64,000 bases of DNA. Origin: Azorinus chamasolen. Taxonomy: Eukaryota > Mollusca > Bivalvia > Cardiida > Solecurtidae. The translations under genes and the position numbers were made by a program. This document shows, piece by piece, positions 29,959 to 39,674 of the stretch. The stretch is taken from positions 61,309,873-61,373,872 of the forward strand of contig OY755237.1 in the NCBI GenBank assembly GCA_963576725.1, read 5' to 3'. Each line of letters opens with the position of its first letter. Position 1 is the stretch's first letter. Below the pieces are notes generated by a model. It was not told the DNA's origin and did no database searches. It saw only the letters and a program-made list of their open reading frames with translations.

Positions 29959-30165
29959 TACAGTAAACCTCTCTATAACGGTCACTAAATTATATCAAGT
30001 ATTTTGTGTTACAGACAGGTGGCTGCTTAATGCAAGGTGGAAGTAAAACAGAACGCTCCTATAGGAGCATTCTGTTTTACGCTCACCTTGCTTTAAGCAG
30101 CCATCTGCCCTAAATACCAACTAATTATCACAATTAAGTTGCCGTTATGGTGAGGTTTTACTGTA
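29959..30165. mobile_element. P1 fold-back element
   Basis: TACAGTAAACCTCTCTATAA to GGTGAGGTTTTACTGTA; apex CTCCTATAGGAG; TA both sides. The left inner arm has GCTTAATGC where most P1 copies have GCTTAAAGC. Confidence 0.9.
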
Positions 30166-30180
30166 CTTCCGAGTAGATCA

Positions 30181-30315
30181 AGCTTTCGAGATTCTATTGA
30201 CCGAGTGTCAAACAGCTTGGATCTTGATGAAACCCCGAGTTTATCGGCGTCTCATCTAGATCCAAGCTGTGTGTAAATGCGAGCCAGGTCGCGAATAGCA
30301 GGCTAAGAGTTAAGA
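30181..30315. mobile_element. T4 fold-back element, decayed flanks
   Basis: GTCAAACAGCTTGGATCTTG and TCATCTAGATCCAAGCTGTG with CCGAGTTTATCGG apex; right end GCTAAGAGTTAA. Confidence 0.75.
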
Positions 30316-30413
30316 GGCGTATATAGGAACTCATGGTAATATGTTATATATTTTCCACCGAATTCTTTCTTGTTATCACCTCTCATCATCAGAATACGGG
30401 TTTAGCTGAGACA

Positions 30414-30609
30414 TACAGTAAAACCTCTCTATAACGACCACTAAATTACATCAATTATTTTGTGTTCATTGCAGGTGGCTGCTTAAAGCAAGGTGAAAGT
30501 AAAACAGAACGCGTTCTGTTTTACTTTCACCTTGCTTTAAGCAGCCACCTGCTCTAAATACCAACTAATTAACACAACTTAGTGGTCTTTATAGAGAGGT
30601 TTTACTGTA
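30414..30609. mobile_element. P1 fold-back element with exact apex loss
   Basis: TACAGTAAAACCTCTCTATA to GAGAGGTTTTACTGTA. Arms meet as CAGAACGCGTTCTG, so exactly the 12 bp CTCCTATAGGAG is missing and the palindrome now has no loop. Confidence 0.95.
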
Positions 30610-30624
30610 CATGTAATAGAACTA

Positions 30625-30740
30625 CTTGACTAGCATTTGTAAACAGATTGAATCCAGATGGTACCCCGAGTAACCCAGCCTCTCATCAGGATCAAAGCTG
30701 TTTGACACTCGGTCAACAATTTGTCAAACATTTTGAATAA
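30625..30740. mobile_element. T4 fold-back remnant
   Basis: AACAGATTGAATCCAGATGG, CCCCGAGTAACCCAGCC, CATCAGGATCAAAGCTGTTT. Confidence 0.7.
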
Positions 30741-30744
30741 CCGA

Positions 30745-30900
30745 AACAGAGATCCAGGTAAGATGTAATGATTTTCAAGAATAACGTCTTTATTTCTCCA
30801 CCAAGACCAAACCATATGTTATGACAACTCTTTAGAATCGTCTCTTCGGAAAAATGACGATTTTGGTATTTGAGTAAGCACTTTTATCTGTTGCTCTGTG
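30745..30900. mobile_element. J fold-back element, right arm deleted
   Basis: AGAGATCCAGGTAAGATG on the left; GTTATGACAACTCTTTAG then CGTCTCTTCGGAAAAATGAC, so the right hairpin arm is missing; GCACTTTTATCTGTTGCTCT on the right. Confidence 0.75.
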
Positions 30901-31075
30901 AAATTAAGTAAAAATATTAGATCAGAATTTGAGCAGACCTCGTCTTTTTTTAAACTGAAAAAGATGAAGTCTATTCAAAGTCTGACCTGCGAGGGCCATC
31001 TTGTTTCAAGTCGTGTGCCAATGCCAGTCTGGTCGAGTCAGCAGGCAAAGGGCAAAGGGCTAGTAGCGTCCTGCA

Positions 31076-31325
31076 TTAACCCTTTCCATGTTCTATATTT
31101 ATTCAAAAGTTCAATACCTACTGAATATTCATAGAAAGCATAGTTATAGTGATATGTGAAAGGTGAAAAAGTATAGCTCTTTTAGAAAGTAAAGAGACAG
31201 ATCTTGCAAATGCCACTAGCAAACAGAGCAGACCATGCTCAGACGGCTCCTATAGGAGCCGTCTGATCTGAGTCTACTCTGTTTGCAAATGCGTGAAAAC
31301 ACGTTTAAAAGAGGGAAAGGGTTAA
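31076..31325. mobile_element. T1 fold-back element
   Basis: TTAACCCTTTCCATGTTC to AGAGGGAAAGGGTTAA, 250 bp; hairpin perfect around apex CTCCTATAGGAG; TTAA both sides. Confidence 0.95.
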
Positions 31326-31334
31326 ATTCGCCAT

Positions 31335-31574
31335 TTAACCCTTTCCCTGTTGCATATTGGCACCATGAGTATTAATTAGAGTATATTTTATAATGACATA
31401 TGGACACAAGGCAGTTTGGTTTCGGCAGAAACTGTAGAATCTCATCTATATTATTATTATACCATAAGCAAATTGAACAGACCCTGATCAGACCGCCCCT
31501 ACACAAGCCTTCTGATCACAGTCTACTCTGTTTGCAAATGCATGACAAGTTGTTTATATGAGGGAAAGGGTTCA
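31335..31574. mobile_element. T2 fold-back element
   Basis: TTAACCCTTTCCCTGTTGC to ATGAGGGAAAGGGTT. Hairpin decayed at the apex (CCCCTACACAAGCC). It starts 10 bp after the preceding T1. Confidence 0.85.
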
Positions 31575-31879
31575 AGTGTTCAGGGTATAGTCACTGGTTT
31601 ATATTTATGTTTTGCTTGCTTCTCTTTCAATTTTAATAAGACACGAGGGAGATGACTTACTGAAATTCGTGAAATTATCGAATGTTTGAGGGTTGTTAGA
31701 GTTAGAACAAGCAGTACGTATCCTGATAATATGTCAATATTGTCAACTAACTAGTTGTTGATGTATTTGTCTCGCAGTACGTCCGTACTTCATAAAGTAC
31801 GTCCGTACTTCATAAAGTATTGAAGGGTTTTAGCTATTTCAAAAGTTTTAAACGAAGTAGTCTTTGTACATTTATCACA
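31575..31879. other. Unassigned stretch with a 22 bp duplication
   Basis: AGTACGTCCGTACTTCATAA occurs twice in tandem at about 31777-31820. No exon recognised. Confidence 0.45.
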
Positions 31880-32087
31880 TACAATAGAATCTGTCTTAAG
31901 CGGACATTCAATTATTGAACATAGGAGACTTAAAACGCAGGTGGCTGCTTAATGCAGGGCAAAAATAATGCAGAAAGCTCCTATATGAGCTTTCTGCATT
32001 CTTTTTGACCTGCATTAAACTATCACCTGTCATACAGACCCATAAATAGATAACTTTTTATGTCCGCTTATGACAAGTTCTACTGTA
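31880..32087. mobile_element. P3 fold-back element
   Basis: TACAATAGAATCTGTCTTAA with GCGGACATTCAATTATTGA to GTTCTACTGTA; inner arms ATGCAGAAAGCTCC and GAGCTTTCTGCATTC. Confidence 0.9.
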
Positions 32088-32106
32088 GTTCTTCGGTATA
32101 CTTAAT

Positions 32107-32240
32107 CTTTAACCTGTTGTGGGTCTCTGAGTGATTACCTATACAAATAGTTTGGATCCAGATGAGACGTTGGGTAACTAGGCGTCTCATTAGGATCCAA
32201 ACTGTGTGATACTCAGTGTGAAATGCTAAAGGATAAACAA
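32107..32240. mobile_element. T4 fold-back element
   Basis: TAACCTGTTGTGGGTCTC; hairpin ATAGTTTGGATCCAGATGAG and CTCATTAGGATCCAAACTG; apex GGGTAACTAGGC. Confidence 0.8.
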
Positions 32241-32349
32241 AAGAGTTTTTTGACATATTTATTTATTAGACAGTCCATCTATCCGCCAATCTGTCCGTCT
32301 GTGTGTCCGTTATAAAGTGTCGAAGGGTTAAGATATAAAACGAGTTTAA

Positions 32350-32610
32350 AAATCACATTATACTTCATTGAATATTACATGTTCAATATTTGTGTACAAA
32401 AAATGACATCATGAAAATTTAAAAGCTGAATTAATTTAATGTTATTTTTAGGGTCATTTTGGCTGTCGCAAAATTGTAAAAAAATATCTATATCATGGCA
32501 TAAGCAATCAGAATAGACCCTGATTAGATGTATCCTGCAGAAGCCGTCTGATCTGCATTTACTCTGTATGCAAATGCGCAAAACAGTTTTTATCAAGGGA
32601 AAATGTTGAC
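32350..32610. mobile_element. T2 fold-back element, decayed
   Basis: AAAATGACATCATGAAAATT; left arm AATAGACCCTGATTAGATG; right GCCGTCTGATCTGCATTTAC and TATGCAAATGCG. Confidence 0.7.
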
Positions 32611-32813
32611 ATTGAGTATGTTGAACAAATGTTTTTTCTTCGACAAAACAAACTACATGCATTTTTGATCTTCGAACTGACATTTTTCCACTTTCATTTC
32701 AAAGACGCAATGAGATTGCCACACAGTCTGTATCTTGATGAGACGGCAAACTGGATCCAAAAGTGTCTGCAAAGTGAAACACAACTTCGCCCTCAAACAG
32801 ATAACAGGTTAAT

Positions 32814-33021
32814 TACAGTAAAACCTCTCTATAACGACCACTAAATTACATCATTTATTTTGTGTTAAAGGCAGGTGGTTGCTTAAAGCAGGGTGAAAGT
32901 AAAACAGAACGCTCCTATGGGATCGTTCTCCTTTACTTTCACATTGCTTTAAGCAGCCACCTGCTCTAAATACCAACTAATTAACACAACTTAGTTGTCG
33001 TTATAGAGAGGTTTTACTGTA
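32814..33021. mobile_element. P1 fold-back element
   Basis: TACAGTAAAACCTCTCTATA to TATAGAGAGGTTTTACTGTA; apex mutated to CTCCTATGGGATCG; TA both sides. Confidence 0.9.
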
Positions 33022-33029
33022 TAATTGTC

Positions 33030-33242
33030 ATGCAGACAATCGTTAACCGTCTTCTTCATATAAACACCTTTCCAAGCATTTGCAAACAGAGTAGACCCAG
33101 ATCAGATGGCTCCTATAGCAGCCGCCTGATCTGGGTTCGCTCCGTTTGCTGTTGATATTATATAGAAATTATTATTGATATTCAGCTAATAAATATTCAT
33201 ACTGCAATTATTTCTTTCATGAATAGAGAACAGGGAAAGGGT
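33030..33242. mobile_element. T2 fold-back element, reverse orientation
   Basis: TTCATATAAACACCTTTCC; hairpin GCAAACAGAGTAGACCCAG and GATCTGGGTTCGCTCCGTTT; apex CTCCTATAGCAG; flank TAATAAATATTCATACTGCA; end GAACAGGGAAAGGG. Confidence 0.85.
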
Positions 33243-33678
33243 GTCGTCCGCTTTTCACTCTTTGTGGATTTGAGAAAAACTTATGCAAACAGTGTGGATC
33301 CAGATAAGAAGATTGGTAATTCAGCATTTTATCAAAATGCAAACTGTTTGGCACTCAGACCTGTACTATTAAAACAACATGAAGAGCTCTTAACCCATTC
33401 CCTCATAGGCTATTTTTAGATCTAACCACTTTGAATAAATCTACCAAAAAGGAGCAGTAACAGGAGAAAAGGAAAATTTTAGAAATTTGTAGTTTGAAAC
33501 CATTGTGATAAATAGAGCATTTGCTCCTATAGGAGCAAATGCTCTATTTATCACAATGGTTTCAACAGGTGGCTTTTGCAGAGGCGTCAAAATGCGTCAA
33601 TATGAGGGAATGGGTTAATTGTGAGATTTGGGGCAGACGACATGTTTTGCAGACGACAATGCGTACTATAAGTGTTAA
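33242..33678. mobile_element. T4 element interrupted by T3 (inferred)
   Basis: 33290-33360 is a T4 hairpin (CAGTGTGGATCCAGATAAG, TGCAAACTGTTTGGCACTC). After the T3 insert, doubled GCAGACGACA motifs (33633 and 33649) and an AAGTGTTAA end resemble T4 right flanks. Confidence 0.6.
33390..33618. mobile_element. T3 fold-back element, reverse orientation
   Basis: TTAACCCATTCCCTCATAGG to ATGAGGGAATGGGTTAA; perfect hairpin with apex CTCCTATAGGAG; TTAA both sides. Confidence 0.95.
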
Positions 33679-33894
33679 AATGCAAGTTAACGTCAGTTTT
33701 ACATTACAAGTAATAAAACGTAACACTTCAAGCTATGGGGAGTGCTGCCACACTGTAGAAACATGATTGGATTGAAGCCAGAAGATGCGTTCGTACCTTC
33801 TTTTGACTCTTATCCTGCTGGAAAAAATAATATCTGCTCCAAACTCGATCTGATGAAACTTTGGCTACTTCTCATTCTATCAAGCTTTAGAGAA
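33679..33894. other. Unassigned gap
   Basis: No repeat recognised. Small plus-strand frames here have no splice context. Confidence 0.35.
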
Positions 33895-34010
33895 ACTACA
33901 AACCGAGTGTCAAACAGCTTGGATCCTGATGAAATGCCGAAGTACTCGGCGTCACATCTAGGTTCAAGCTGTTTGCAAATCGGAGTCATTTAGTGAGTAA
34001 CGGGATAAGA
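33895..34010. mobile_element. T4 fold-back element, left part decayed
   Basis: GTGTCAAACAGCTTGGATCC, TGATGAAATGCCGAAGTACT, GGCGTCACATCTAGGTTCAA, GCTGTTTGCAAATCG. Confidence 0.8.
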
Positions 34011-34164
34011 TTTAAATGCTTTGTCGCCAGACGTATTAAAGGCTTAAAGCCGATTGTTACTGCCGTTTCGTGTATTAGGAGGGTGCAATAGACTGCGACT
34101 GTAATGGAATCTGCAGAATGTTATCCAGAGGCGGTACTGTTTTGTGTACATTAAATGTTTATGG

Positions 34165-34438
34165 GTTAAGCCTTTCCTTCATACAAACACATTTTCACGC
34201 ATTTGCAAACAGGGTAGACCCAGATCAGACAGCTCCTATAGGAGCCGTCTGATCAAAGTCTGCTCTGTTTGCTTATAATATAATATACAATGTACTATAA
34301 TATAAATTATAAAATATGATTCTATAGTTTTTGCCAAGGCCAAAACTTCCCCTGCCTATGTGCTATTATAACAATTAATCTAATTAATATTCACGGTGTC
34401 ATCATTTCTTACGTGAATATTCTTGGAGTAAATGGTTT
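34165..34438. mobile_element. T2 fold-back element, reverse orientation
   Basis: TTAAGCCTTTCCTTCATAC to CTTGGAGTAAATGGTTTA; hairpin CAGGGTAGACCCAGATCAG and CTGATCAAAGTCTGCTCTG; apex CTCCTATAGGAG; a local TATAATATA expansion in the flank. Confidence 0.85.
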
Positions 34439-34690
34439 ACTCTTTCGCTGCCATGTATTGTCGTTCTCTTATCAAAGACACACACAGGGTGTCACGTAGT
34501 TAGCACACTGATGAGATACCGAGTTTCTCCTTGTCTCATCTGGATCCAAACTGTCCAAACCCTCAATGACAGTGAAGACTTCTACAGCCAACCACGTGAT
34601 GGCCTTTGCAAATAGTGTTGATACAGATGACACGCTGGATCAAAGCTATTTGCAAAAAAGTCACGTCGCGCATACCGTGATACATGTAAG
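34439..34690. mobile_element. T4 remnants
   Basis: TTTACTCTTTCGCTGCCATG (a T4 left end), ACTGATGAGATACCGAGTTT, CTCATCTGGATCCAAACTG, and a second decayed hairpin at 34600-34665 (TGTTGATACAGATGACACG, TGGATCAAAGCTATTTGC). Confidence 0.6.
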
Positions 34691-34833
34691 TATTAAAACT
34701 AAGAACGAAATATCATTACACTACACTTTATAAATTACAATACCGAAACACGCAAAGTTAATACTGCGTCATGCCCACGTTTACCATTAATTACAGACTC
34801 CATTAAAACCATAACATACGGAAATGGTGCACA

Positions 34834-35073
34834 TTAACCCCTTCCCTCATATGAGTGCATTTTCGCGCATTTGCAAACAGAGTAGACCCAGATCAGACGG
34901 CTCCTATAGGTGTATGCTCTGTTTGCTTTTGACATTATATAGATCTGATTCTACAGTTTTTGTCAAAGCAAAACAAATCCTTGAAAAGTTTATATTATAA
35001 AACATCAGCTAATAAATTAAATATTCATGATGTCATTATTTCTTACATTAATAGCGAACAGGGAAAGGGTTAA
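34834..35073. mobile_element. T2 fold-back element, right arm shortened
   Basis: TTAACCCCTTCCCTCATATG to GAACAGGGAAAGGGTTAA; left arm GTAGACCCAGATCAGACGG, then apex CTCCTATAGG followed at once by TGTATGCTCTGTTTGC. Confidence 0.85.
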
Positions 35074-35215
35074 ACCCTTCCTAACCGGACATTCAAATTA
35101 GTATTAACGCTGGTCTGTAAGGCAACTGGCAGCTTAATGCAGGATGACAGTCATACAGAAAGCTCCCAAAGAAGTTGTCTGTAGGACTAACGTTCTTCCA
35201 GCCATCTGCCTAAAA
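35074..35215. mobile_element. P2 fold-back element, right side decayed
   Basis: ACCCTTCCTAACCGGACATT; inner arm GCAGCTTAATGCAGGATGAC; apex decayed; right CCAGCCATCTGCC. Confidence 0.65.
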
Positions 35216-35789
35216 TACCTTAAATAATCTTTACTTAATTTAATTTTCGATCAATAATTCAGGACTAAATGCTTGTCTAATCATGGCTAAAGCTAGGCCT
35301 TAAATTATTGATTTGAAGCAATATATGGAGATGCAAAAATGCCCTTCTGGATGAGTCGTTTCCTCGGGATCTACACTATTTACTTCTATGTCAGTCTAAT
35401 TTAAAGTTATCAAAATAAACATACAGACGGAGAGCGGAAAATGGAGTTTAAGTGTCCGAATATTAAGGGTGTCCGGATACGTAGGGTGTACGGATACTTG
35501 TGGTGTCCGAATACTTAAGTTTATTCGGGTAGTTGTACAACTGACGCAGACAGCATACTTGTACATGTTTTGCCGATGATAAGTTGCTGGCTAAATGTTC
35601 AGCTTCTATCTAATTGTCAAGGACGTTGAAATGTCATCGATTTCTCACCTGTTTGACTGCTACCATCTTTGTAAAATAAATTGTTAATCTGACTGGAACT
35701 CCGGAAGTAGGTTTATCACTCAGCATTTGGAATGCCACATGCTTGTAATAAATACACGTGTAAGTCTTGGCAAGCTGGTCGCGAATTCT
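35216..35789. other. Gene-free stretch with a short GTGTCCGAATA repeat
   Basis: At about 35449-35520, GTGTCCGAATATTAAGG-like units of about 17-20 bp recur four times. They contain the inverse of the ATTCGGACAC core of the 41-42 kb minisatellite. No exon. Confidence 0.5.
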
Positions 35790-35965
35790 TTATAACCAAT
35801 GCAAACGGTTCTGGGTACAGGTGAGACGCCGAGTACCGATGAGGCGCCACGATCTCGTAATCAAGACTGTTTGACAATCTGATCACAATTTTGAAGAAAA
35901 ATAACAGAAATACGGACTTATGGAACTGCAGCAGACGACACGTTTTGCAGACGACAATTTTGATT
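35790..35965. mobile_element. T4 fold-back remnant
   Basis: GGTACAGGTGAGACGCCGAG, CAAGACTGTTTGACAATC, then GCAGACGACACGTTTTGC and a second AGACGACA unit. Confidence 0.7.
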
Positions 35966-36159
35966 TGAGTGCAAGAGTTGCGCTGGCTTTTTTCCAGGAT
36001 AAGATCCTGCGCGTGCATGCTGGGTTTTTAAAATATCACAAAACGTACAAAAATAAATAGATACAGTGAAACCTCTCTTATCAGATCTTGCATCAATCCT
36101 TTTCATGCTATCAAAAAGTATGTCAGCCGAAATGTTCCTTGCTATTATTTTTAAAAGTT

Positions 36160-36345
36160 ATTCAGTTGGCTTAGACTTTTGAGAAACAATTTGCCGAGGG
36201 GTAAGCTCGGCATCTCGTCTGGATCCAAGCTAGTTTTCAAACACGAGCCAAGACGTGCTTAACATGAGAAGGGTTAAAGACGAACTGGGAACTGTTTAGG
36301 CAGGTGGTTGCTTAATACAGGATGAAAGTCATACAGTAAGATTCC
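36160..36345. mobile_element. T4 remnant followed by a P2 fragment
   Basis: AAGCTCGGCATCTCGTCTGG and ATCCAAGCTAG are T4. At 36297-36345 a P2 inner arm (GGCAGGTGGTTGCTTAATAC) stops before its apex. Confidence 0.6.
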
Positions 36346-36443
36346 ACGCTTCCACGTTAATGTGACATTACAAAGGATCAGTTAACGAGTGTTCATGAAG
36401 TGATATATCGTTACGCACATATGTGTATAATGGATAATTATTA

Positions 36444-36661
36444 TACAGTACACCCCCTCTAAACCGGACGTTTAATTTAGTATAAATATCGGTCTTGGAG
36501 ACAGATGGCAGCTTAATGCAGTTTGAAAGTCATGCAGAAAGCTCCTATCGGAGCTTTCTGTATGACTTTCACAATGCATTAAACAGCCACCTGCCTAAAT
36601 GTATATACATTCCATACATTCCTCTCTAGTAGAATTCCGGTTTAGAGGGCGTTTATTGAAC
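36444..36661. mobile_element. P2 fold-back element
   Basis: TACAGTACACCCCCTCTAAA with CCGGACG; arms GTCATGCAGAAAGCTCC and GGAGCTTTCTGTATGAC with apex CTCCTATCGGAG; right GAATTCCGGTTTAGAGGG. Confidence 0.9.
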
Positions 36662-36744
36662 ATAGTCTTTGTGCATTATACAATGAGCATACATAGACAA
36701 CATGGTAATTGCCTTCGTGGTTGTCCATGATGGTGACACTGTTA

Positions 36745-36905
36745 CAAAGTGGTCGAATATGTGTTGATTAGGTGAGCTAGCATTATTGCGTTGAGAGAAT
36801 TGACCGACGGCAAGACAGTGTAGATTCTGATAAGACATTGAATGGTTCCACGTCTTATCTGGGTCCAAGCTGTGTGCAAATGCCAATCAATCCTAAATAA
36901 ACAGG
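36745..36905. mobile_element. T4 fold-back remnant
   Basis: AGACAGTGTAGATTCTGATA, AGACATTGAATGGTTCCACG, TCTTATCTGGGTCCAAGCTG, TGTGCAAATGCC. Confidence 0.65.
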
Positions 36906-36969
36906 ATATTAACATAGTTATTATTGAAAATAACCATCGCTGGATGAGATTAAACTAAACAACTGACAT

Positions 36970-37350
36970 GTGCAGAGGAACCGCTGTAAAATGACCACTG
37001 AGATGTGGTTTTAGAGGCAGTTGGTAGTTTAACCCGTTCCCTCATAGGCTATTTTTAAATCCTACATCTTTGAATATATCTACCGAAAAAGGAACATTAA
37101 CTAGAGGAAAGGAATTGTTTTTGGAATTATGTAGTGTTGAAACCATTGTGATAAATAGAGCATTTGCTACTATGGCGCAAATGCTCTATTTATCACAATG
37201 GTTTCAGAAAGTGGGGTTTACAGTGGCGTCAAAATGCGTCAATACGAGGGAAATGGGTTAATGCATAACCTTTTCGTATTAAGCAAACGCTTGCTTTTTA
37301 AACACTCATATTTATTCATGTAGTGGTCGCTTTACAGAGATACCACTGTA
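36970..37350. mobile_element. P4-type element interrupted by T3
   Basis: GTAAAATGACCACTGAGATG, GAGGCAGTTGGTAGTTTAA, the nested T3, then TTAATGCATAACC, GTATTAAGCAAACGC and TAGTGGTCGCTTTACAGAGA. Removing T3 gives GTAGTTTAATGCA, the normal P-arm sequence. Confidence 0.8.
37029..37261. mobile_element. T3 fold-back element nested in a P arm
   Basis: TTAACCCGTTCCCTCATAGG to ACGAGGGAAATGGGTTAA; apex mutated (GCTACTATGGCGC). TTAA both sides is the target inside the P-arm TTAATGCA motif. Confidence 0.9.
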
Positions 37351-37374
37351 TATATCTACCTAATTACAGTACAA

Positions 37375-37711
37375 CCTGTCTTAAGAGGCCATCAAACAGA
37401 AGTCTAATTATGGATTTTTAGGGCAGGTGGTAGCTTAATGCAGGTCAAAAGTAAAGTAGATAGCTCCTATAGGGGCTTTCTGTATTAATTTTGCCCTGTT
37501 TCAAGCAACCACGTTTTAGACACTTATGTTCAATAAATGAATGACCGCTTAACCCTTTCCCTCATATTGACGACTTTTGACGACTCTGTAAAAGTCACTT
37601 TGTGAAACCATTGTGATAAATAGAGCATTTGCTCCTTTTCGGTAGATTTATTCAAAGAGGTAGGATCTAAAAATAGCCTATGAGATAATGGGTTAAGATA
37701 GGTTTATACAG
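37375..37711. mobile_element. P3 element interrupted by T3
   Basis: TACAGTACAACCTGTCTTAA with GAGGCCATCAAAC; arms AAGTAGATAGCTCC and GGGGCTTTCTGTATT. The right end ATGACCGCTTAA is split by the T3 and resumes TTAAGATAGGTTTATACAG. Confidence 0.85.
37549..37696. mobile_element. T3 element nested in P3, with internal deletion
   Basis: TTAACCCTTTCCCTCATATT to TGAGATAATGGGTTAA. The hairpin stops at GAGCATTTGCTCC and continues TTTTCGGTAG, so the return arm and part of the flank are deleted between two TGCTCC words. Confidence 0.9.
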
Positions 37712-37914
37712 GCTATAAGAAAATGACTAGTCTGTATTATATTAACTATGCCTACTTTAGTATCTAGCTAAAAGTTTCCGTTGAAATGAACCTCTCAGAC
37801 AGCTAAACATGTTTCACATGCCAGAGACGCAAATATTTAGAAACGTAACAAAACAATGTTTTACATATCTTATAACATATTTTACAGCCATTACCAAACT
37901 ATGAATTCTAAACC

Positions 37915-38420
37915 TTTAAATGGGATGTCCCTACATTTGACGCGTTTCATAAACACTTAAAATATACAAAACCCATTTGTTTATATGCTGAAAAGTAGTA
38001 TATCGCAAAAAGCCCCATCCAATTACCGTTTATAATGACAAAACATACATGTGTTTGATATCGCCGATCCCGGTTTTACTCCCCGATGTTTCAGTTTTAT
38101 TCGGGTTGGGTTTTAGTTTCGTAACTGTTCGCCCTATTCGCGATTCTCCGACCACTTCCGAGAAAGCTATTACGTAAACAATGGAGGGATCGGGTGATCA
38201 TCGGCAAAACGCGGAGGAATTTAACGGAAAAGGCCGATAATATTGTGGGGTAGAACAAAAATTATCAGTATTAATGAAATCGGTTTATTTGTATCACAGG
38301 GGCATTTTTCGATATAAGTTCAAATTGGGAACCTTCATAATAATGATAGAGCATAACAAATACCAAGTTTTATGATATTATTGAAAATATGCGATCATTG
38401 TAGGGACTTCCTCTTTAACT
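37915..38420. mobile_element. DNA transposon relic with long terminal inverted repeats
   Basis: The left end GGGATGTCCCTACATTTG is mirrored on the right by CATTGTAGGGACTTCCTC. Further inside, TATATCGCAAAAAGCCCCAT (37999) is mirrored by GGGGCATTTTTCGATATAA (38303), so the arms extend over at least 100 bp. The centre (38060-38250) is GC-richer and has a well-placed ATG at 38180, but its frame is only 19 codons. Superfamily not assigned. Confidence 0.65.
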
Positions 38421-38819
38421 CTATACCTAATATAATACAGTTTCACGCCTTCACAACAAAGCAAAACACGATCAAATGACTCCTGTAGGAGTTGCCTAGC
38501 AAATAGTATAATTGCCATAACGATAGAACTCCTAAAGCAACCAGGCTTTCAAGAATCTTTGACAACAGAAAATGCAGAAGCTACGGATCATTTGAGGAAA
38601 ATATAAAACCGTAAATGTATACGTATGTGCCTATGGGCATATTGTTCGATCTGTCTGTTTGTCTGTGCACAGAGTTTAGTTTAGTACAAAGTGGTTCACC
38701 AACGATTTATTCAAAATGTAGGTTTTATATTTATAAATGTACATTTAGCCTGCTGGGCAAACTTAGGTCGGAAGAAATGCCGTTCACTGCAGCTACGATA
38801 TTGTGATTTATCTTGCATT
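38421..38819. other. Unassigned gene-free stretch
   Basis: Contains CTCCTGTAGGAG near 38482, a lone apex-like palindrome. No exon recognised. Confidence 0.4.
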
Positions 38820-38925
38820 TCTTTTACATGATCGGGTGTCAACATCTTAGGTCCTAATGAAACTTGTTTCTGCGCATCTGATCTGGACCCAAACACTCTG
38901 CCAAGAAAACCCATTATGCCCATGA
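38820..38925. mobile_element. T4 remnant
   Basis: GTGTCAACATCTTAGGTCCT and GCGCATCTGATCTGGACCCA with AACACTCTGCC align with T4 hairpin arms. A minus-strand frame with a good start context overlaps it but is most likely repeat-derived. Confidence 0.6.
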
Positions 38926-39004
38926 TTGTCTACAGATTGATGTTCTCTAATTCAAACCAATGATCCAACTGTATCCCAATATAACATGCTTGGAAATATT
39001 AGAA

Positions 39005-39201
39005 TACAGTAAAACCCGACATAAGCGGCCATTCATTTATTGAACATAAGACTCTTAAAAAAGCAGGTGGTTGCTTAATACAGGGTAAAAGTAATGCAGA
39101 AAACTCCTATATTACTTTTGCACTGCATTAAGCTACCACCTGCCTTACAAACCCAAAATGAGACCTCTTTTTGATGACCGCTTAAGACAGGTTCTACTGG
39201 A
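39005..39201. mobile_element. P3 fold-back element, apex shortened
   Basis: TACAGTAAAACCCGACATAA with GCGGCCATTCATTTATTG; inner arm AATGCAGAAAACTCC then TATATTACTTTTGC; right GATGACCGCTTAAGACAGG. Confidence 0.9.
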
Positions 39202-39424
39202 CTACCTTTAAATACTTTTATATTCAATATCTACAACATGAAGATACTAAAATCGTGTATATTTAATGCATTTAAAATGCCCGATTTGTATATTATTTAA
39301 TTTTATGTTTTACATTTTGTCCATTTTAATACTTTTTGTATAAGATTTGTGGCATATATGTATGTTACCTATTTTAACACATATTTTTCATATGTTCTTT
39401 CCCAGACAAATTTTACAAGAGCTC
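39202..39424. other. Unassigned AT-rich gap
   Basis: Very AT-rich (TATTATTTAATTTTATG), nothing recognised. Confidence 0.35.
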
Positions 39425-39674
39425 TTAACCCTTTCCCTGTTCTATATTTAAGCCAAAGTTCAGTACCTACTGAATATTCATTAACAAAATAGTTATAAAG
39501 AAATATGGAAGGTGTAGCATTGTAGACATTTTAGAAAGTAAAGAAACAGAACTATCAAATTCCATTAGCAAACAGAGCAGACCCTGATCAGACGGCTCAT
39601 CTAGGAGCCGTCTGATCTGGGTCTACTCTGTTTGCAAATGCGTGAAAACACGTTTATATGAGGGAAAGTGTTAA
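39425..39674. mobile_element. T1 fold-back element
   Basis: TTAACCCTTTCCCTGTTC to TGAGGGAAAGTGTTAA, 250 bp; perfect hairpin, apex CTCATCTAGGAG; TTAA both sides. Confidence 0.95.

Noticed and set aside
38711..38923. Minus-strand frame starting MGIMGFLGRVFGSRSDAQKQ with good start context, considered as a first exon
   Set aside because: The underlying DNA aligns with decayed T4 hairpin arms, and no good splice donor follows. Probably repeat-derived.
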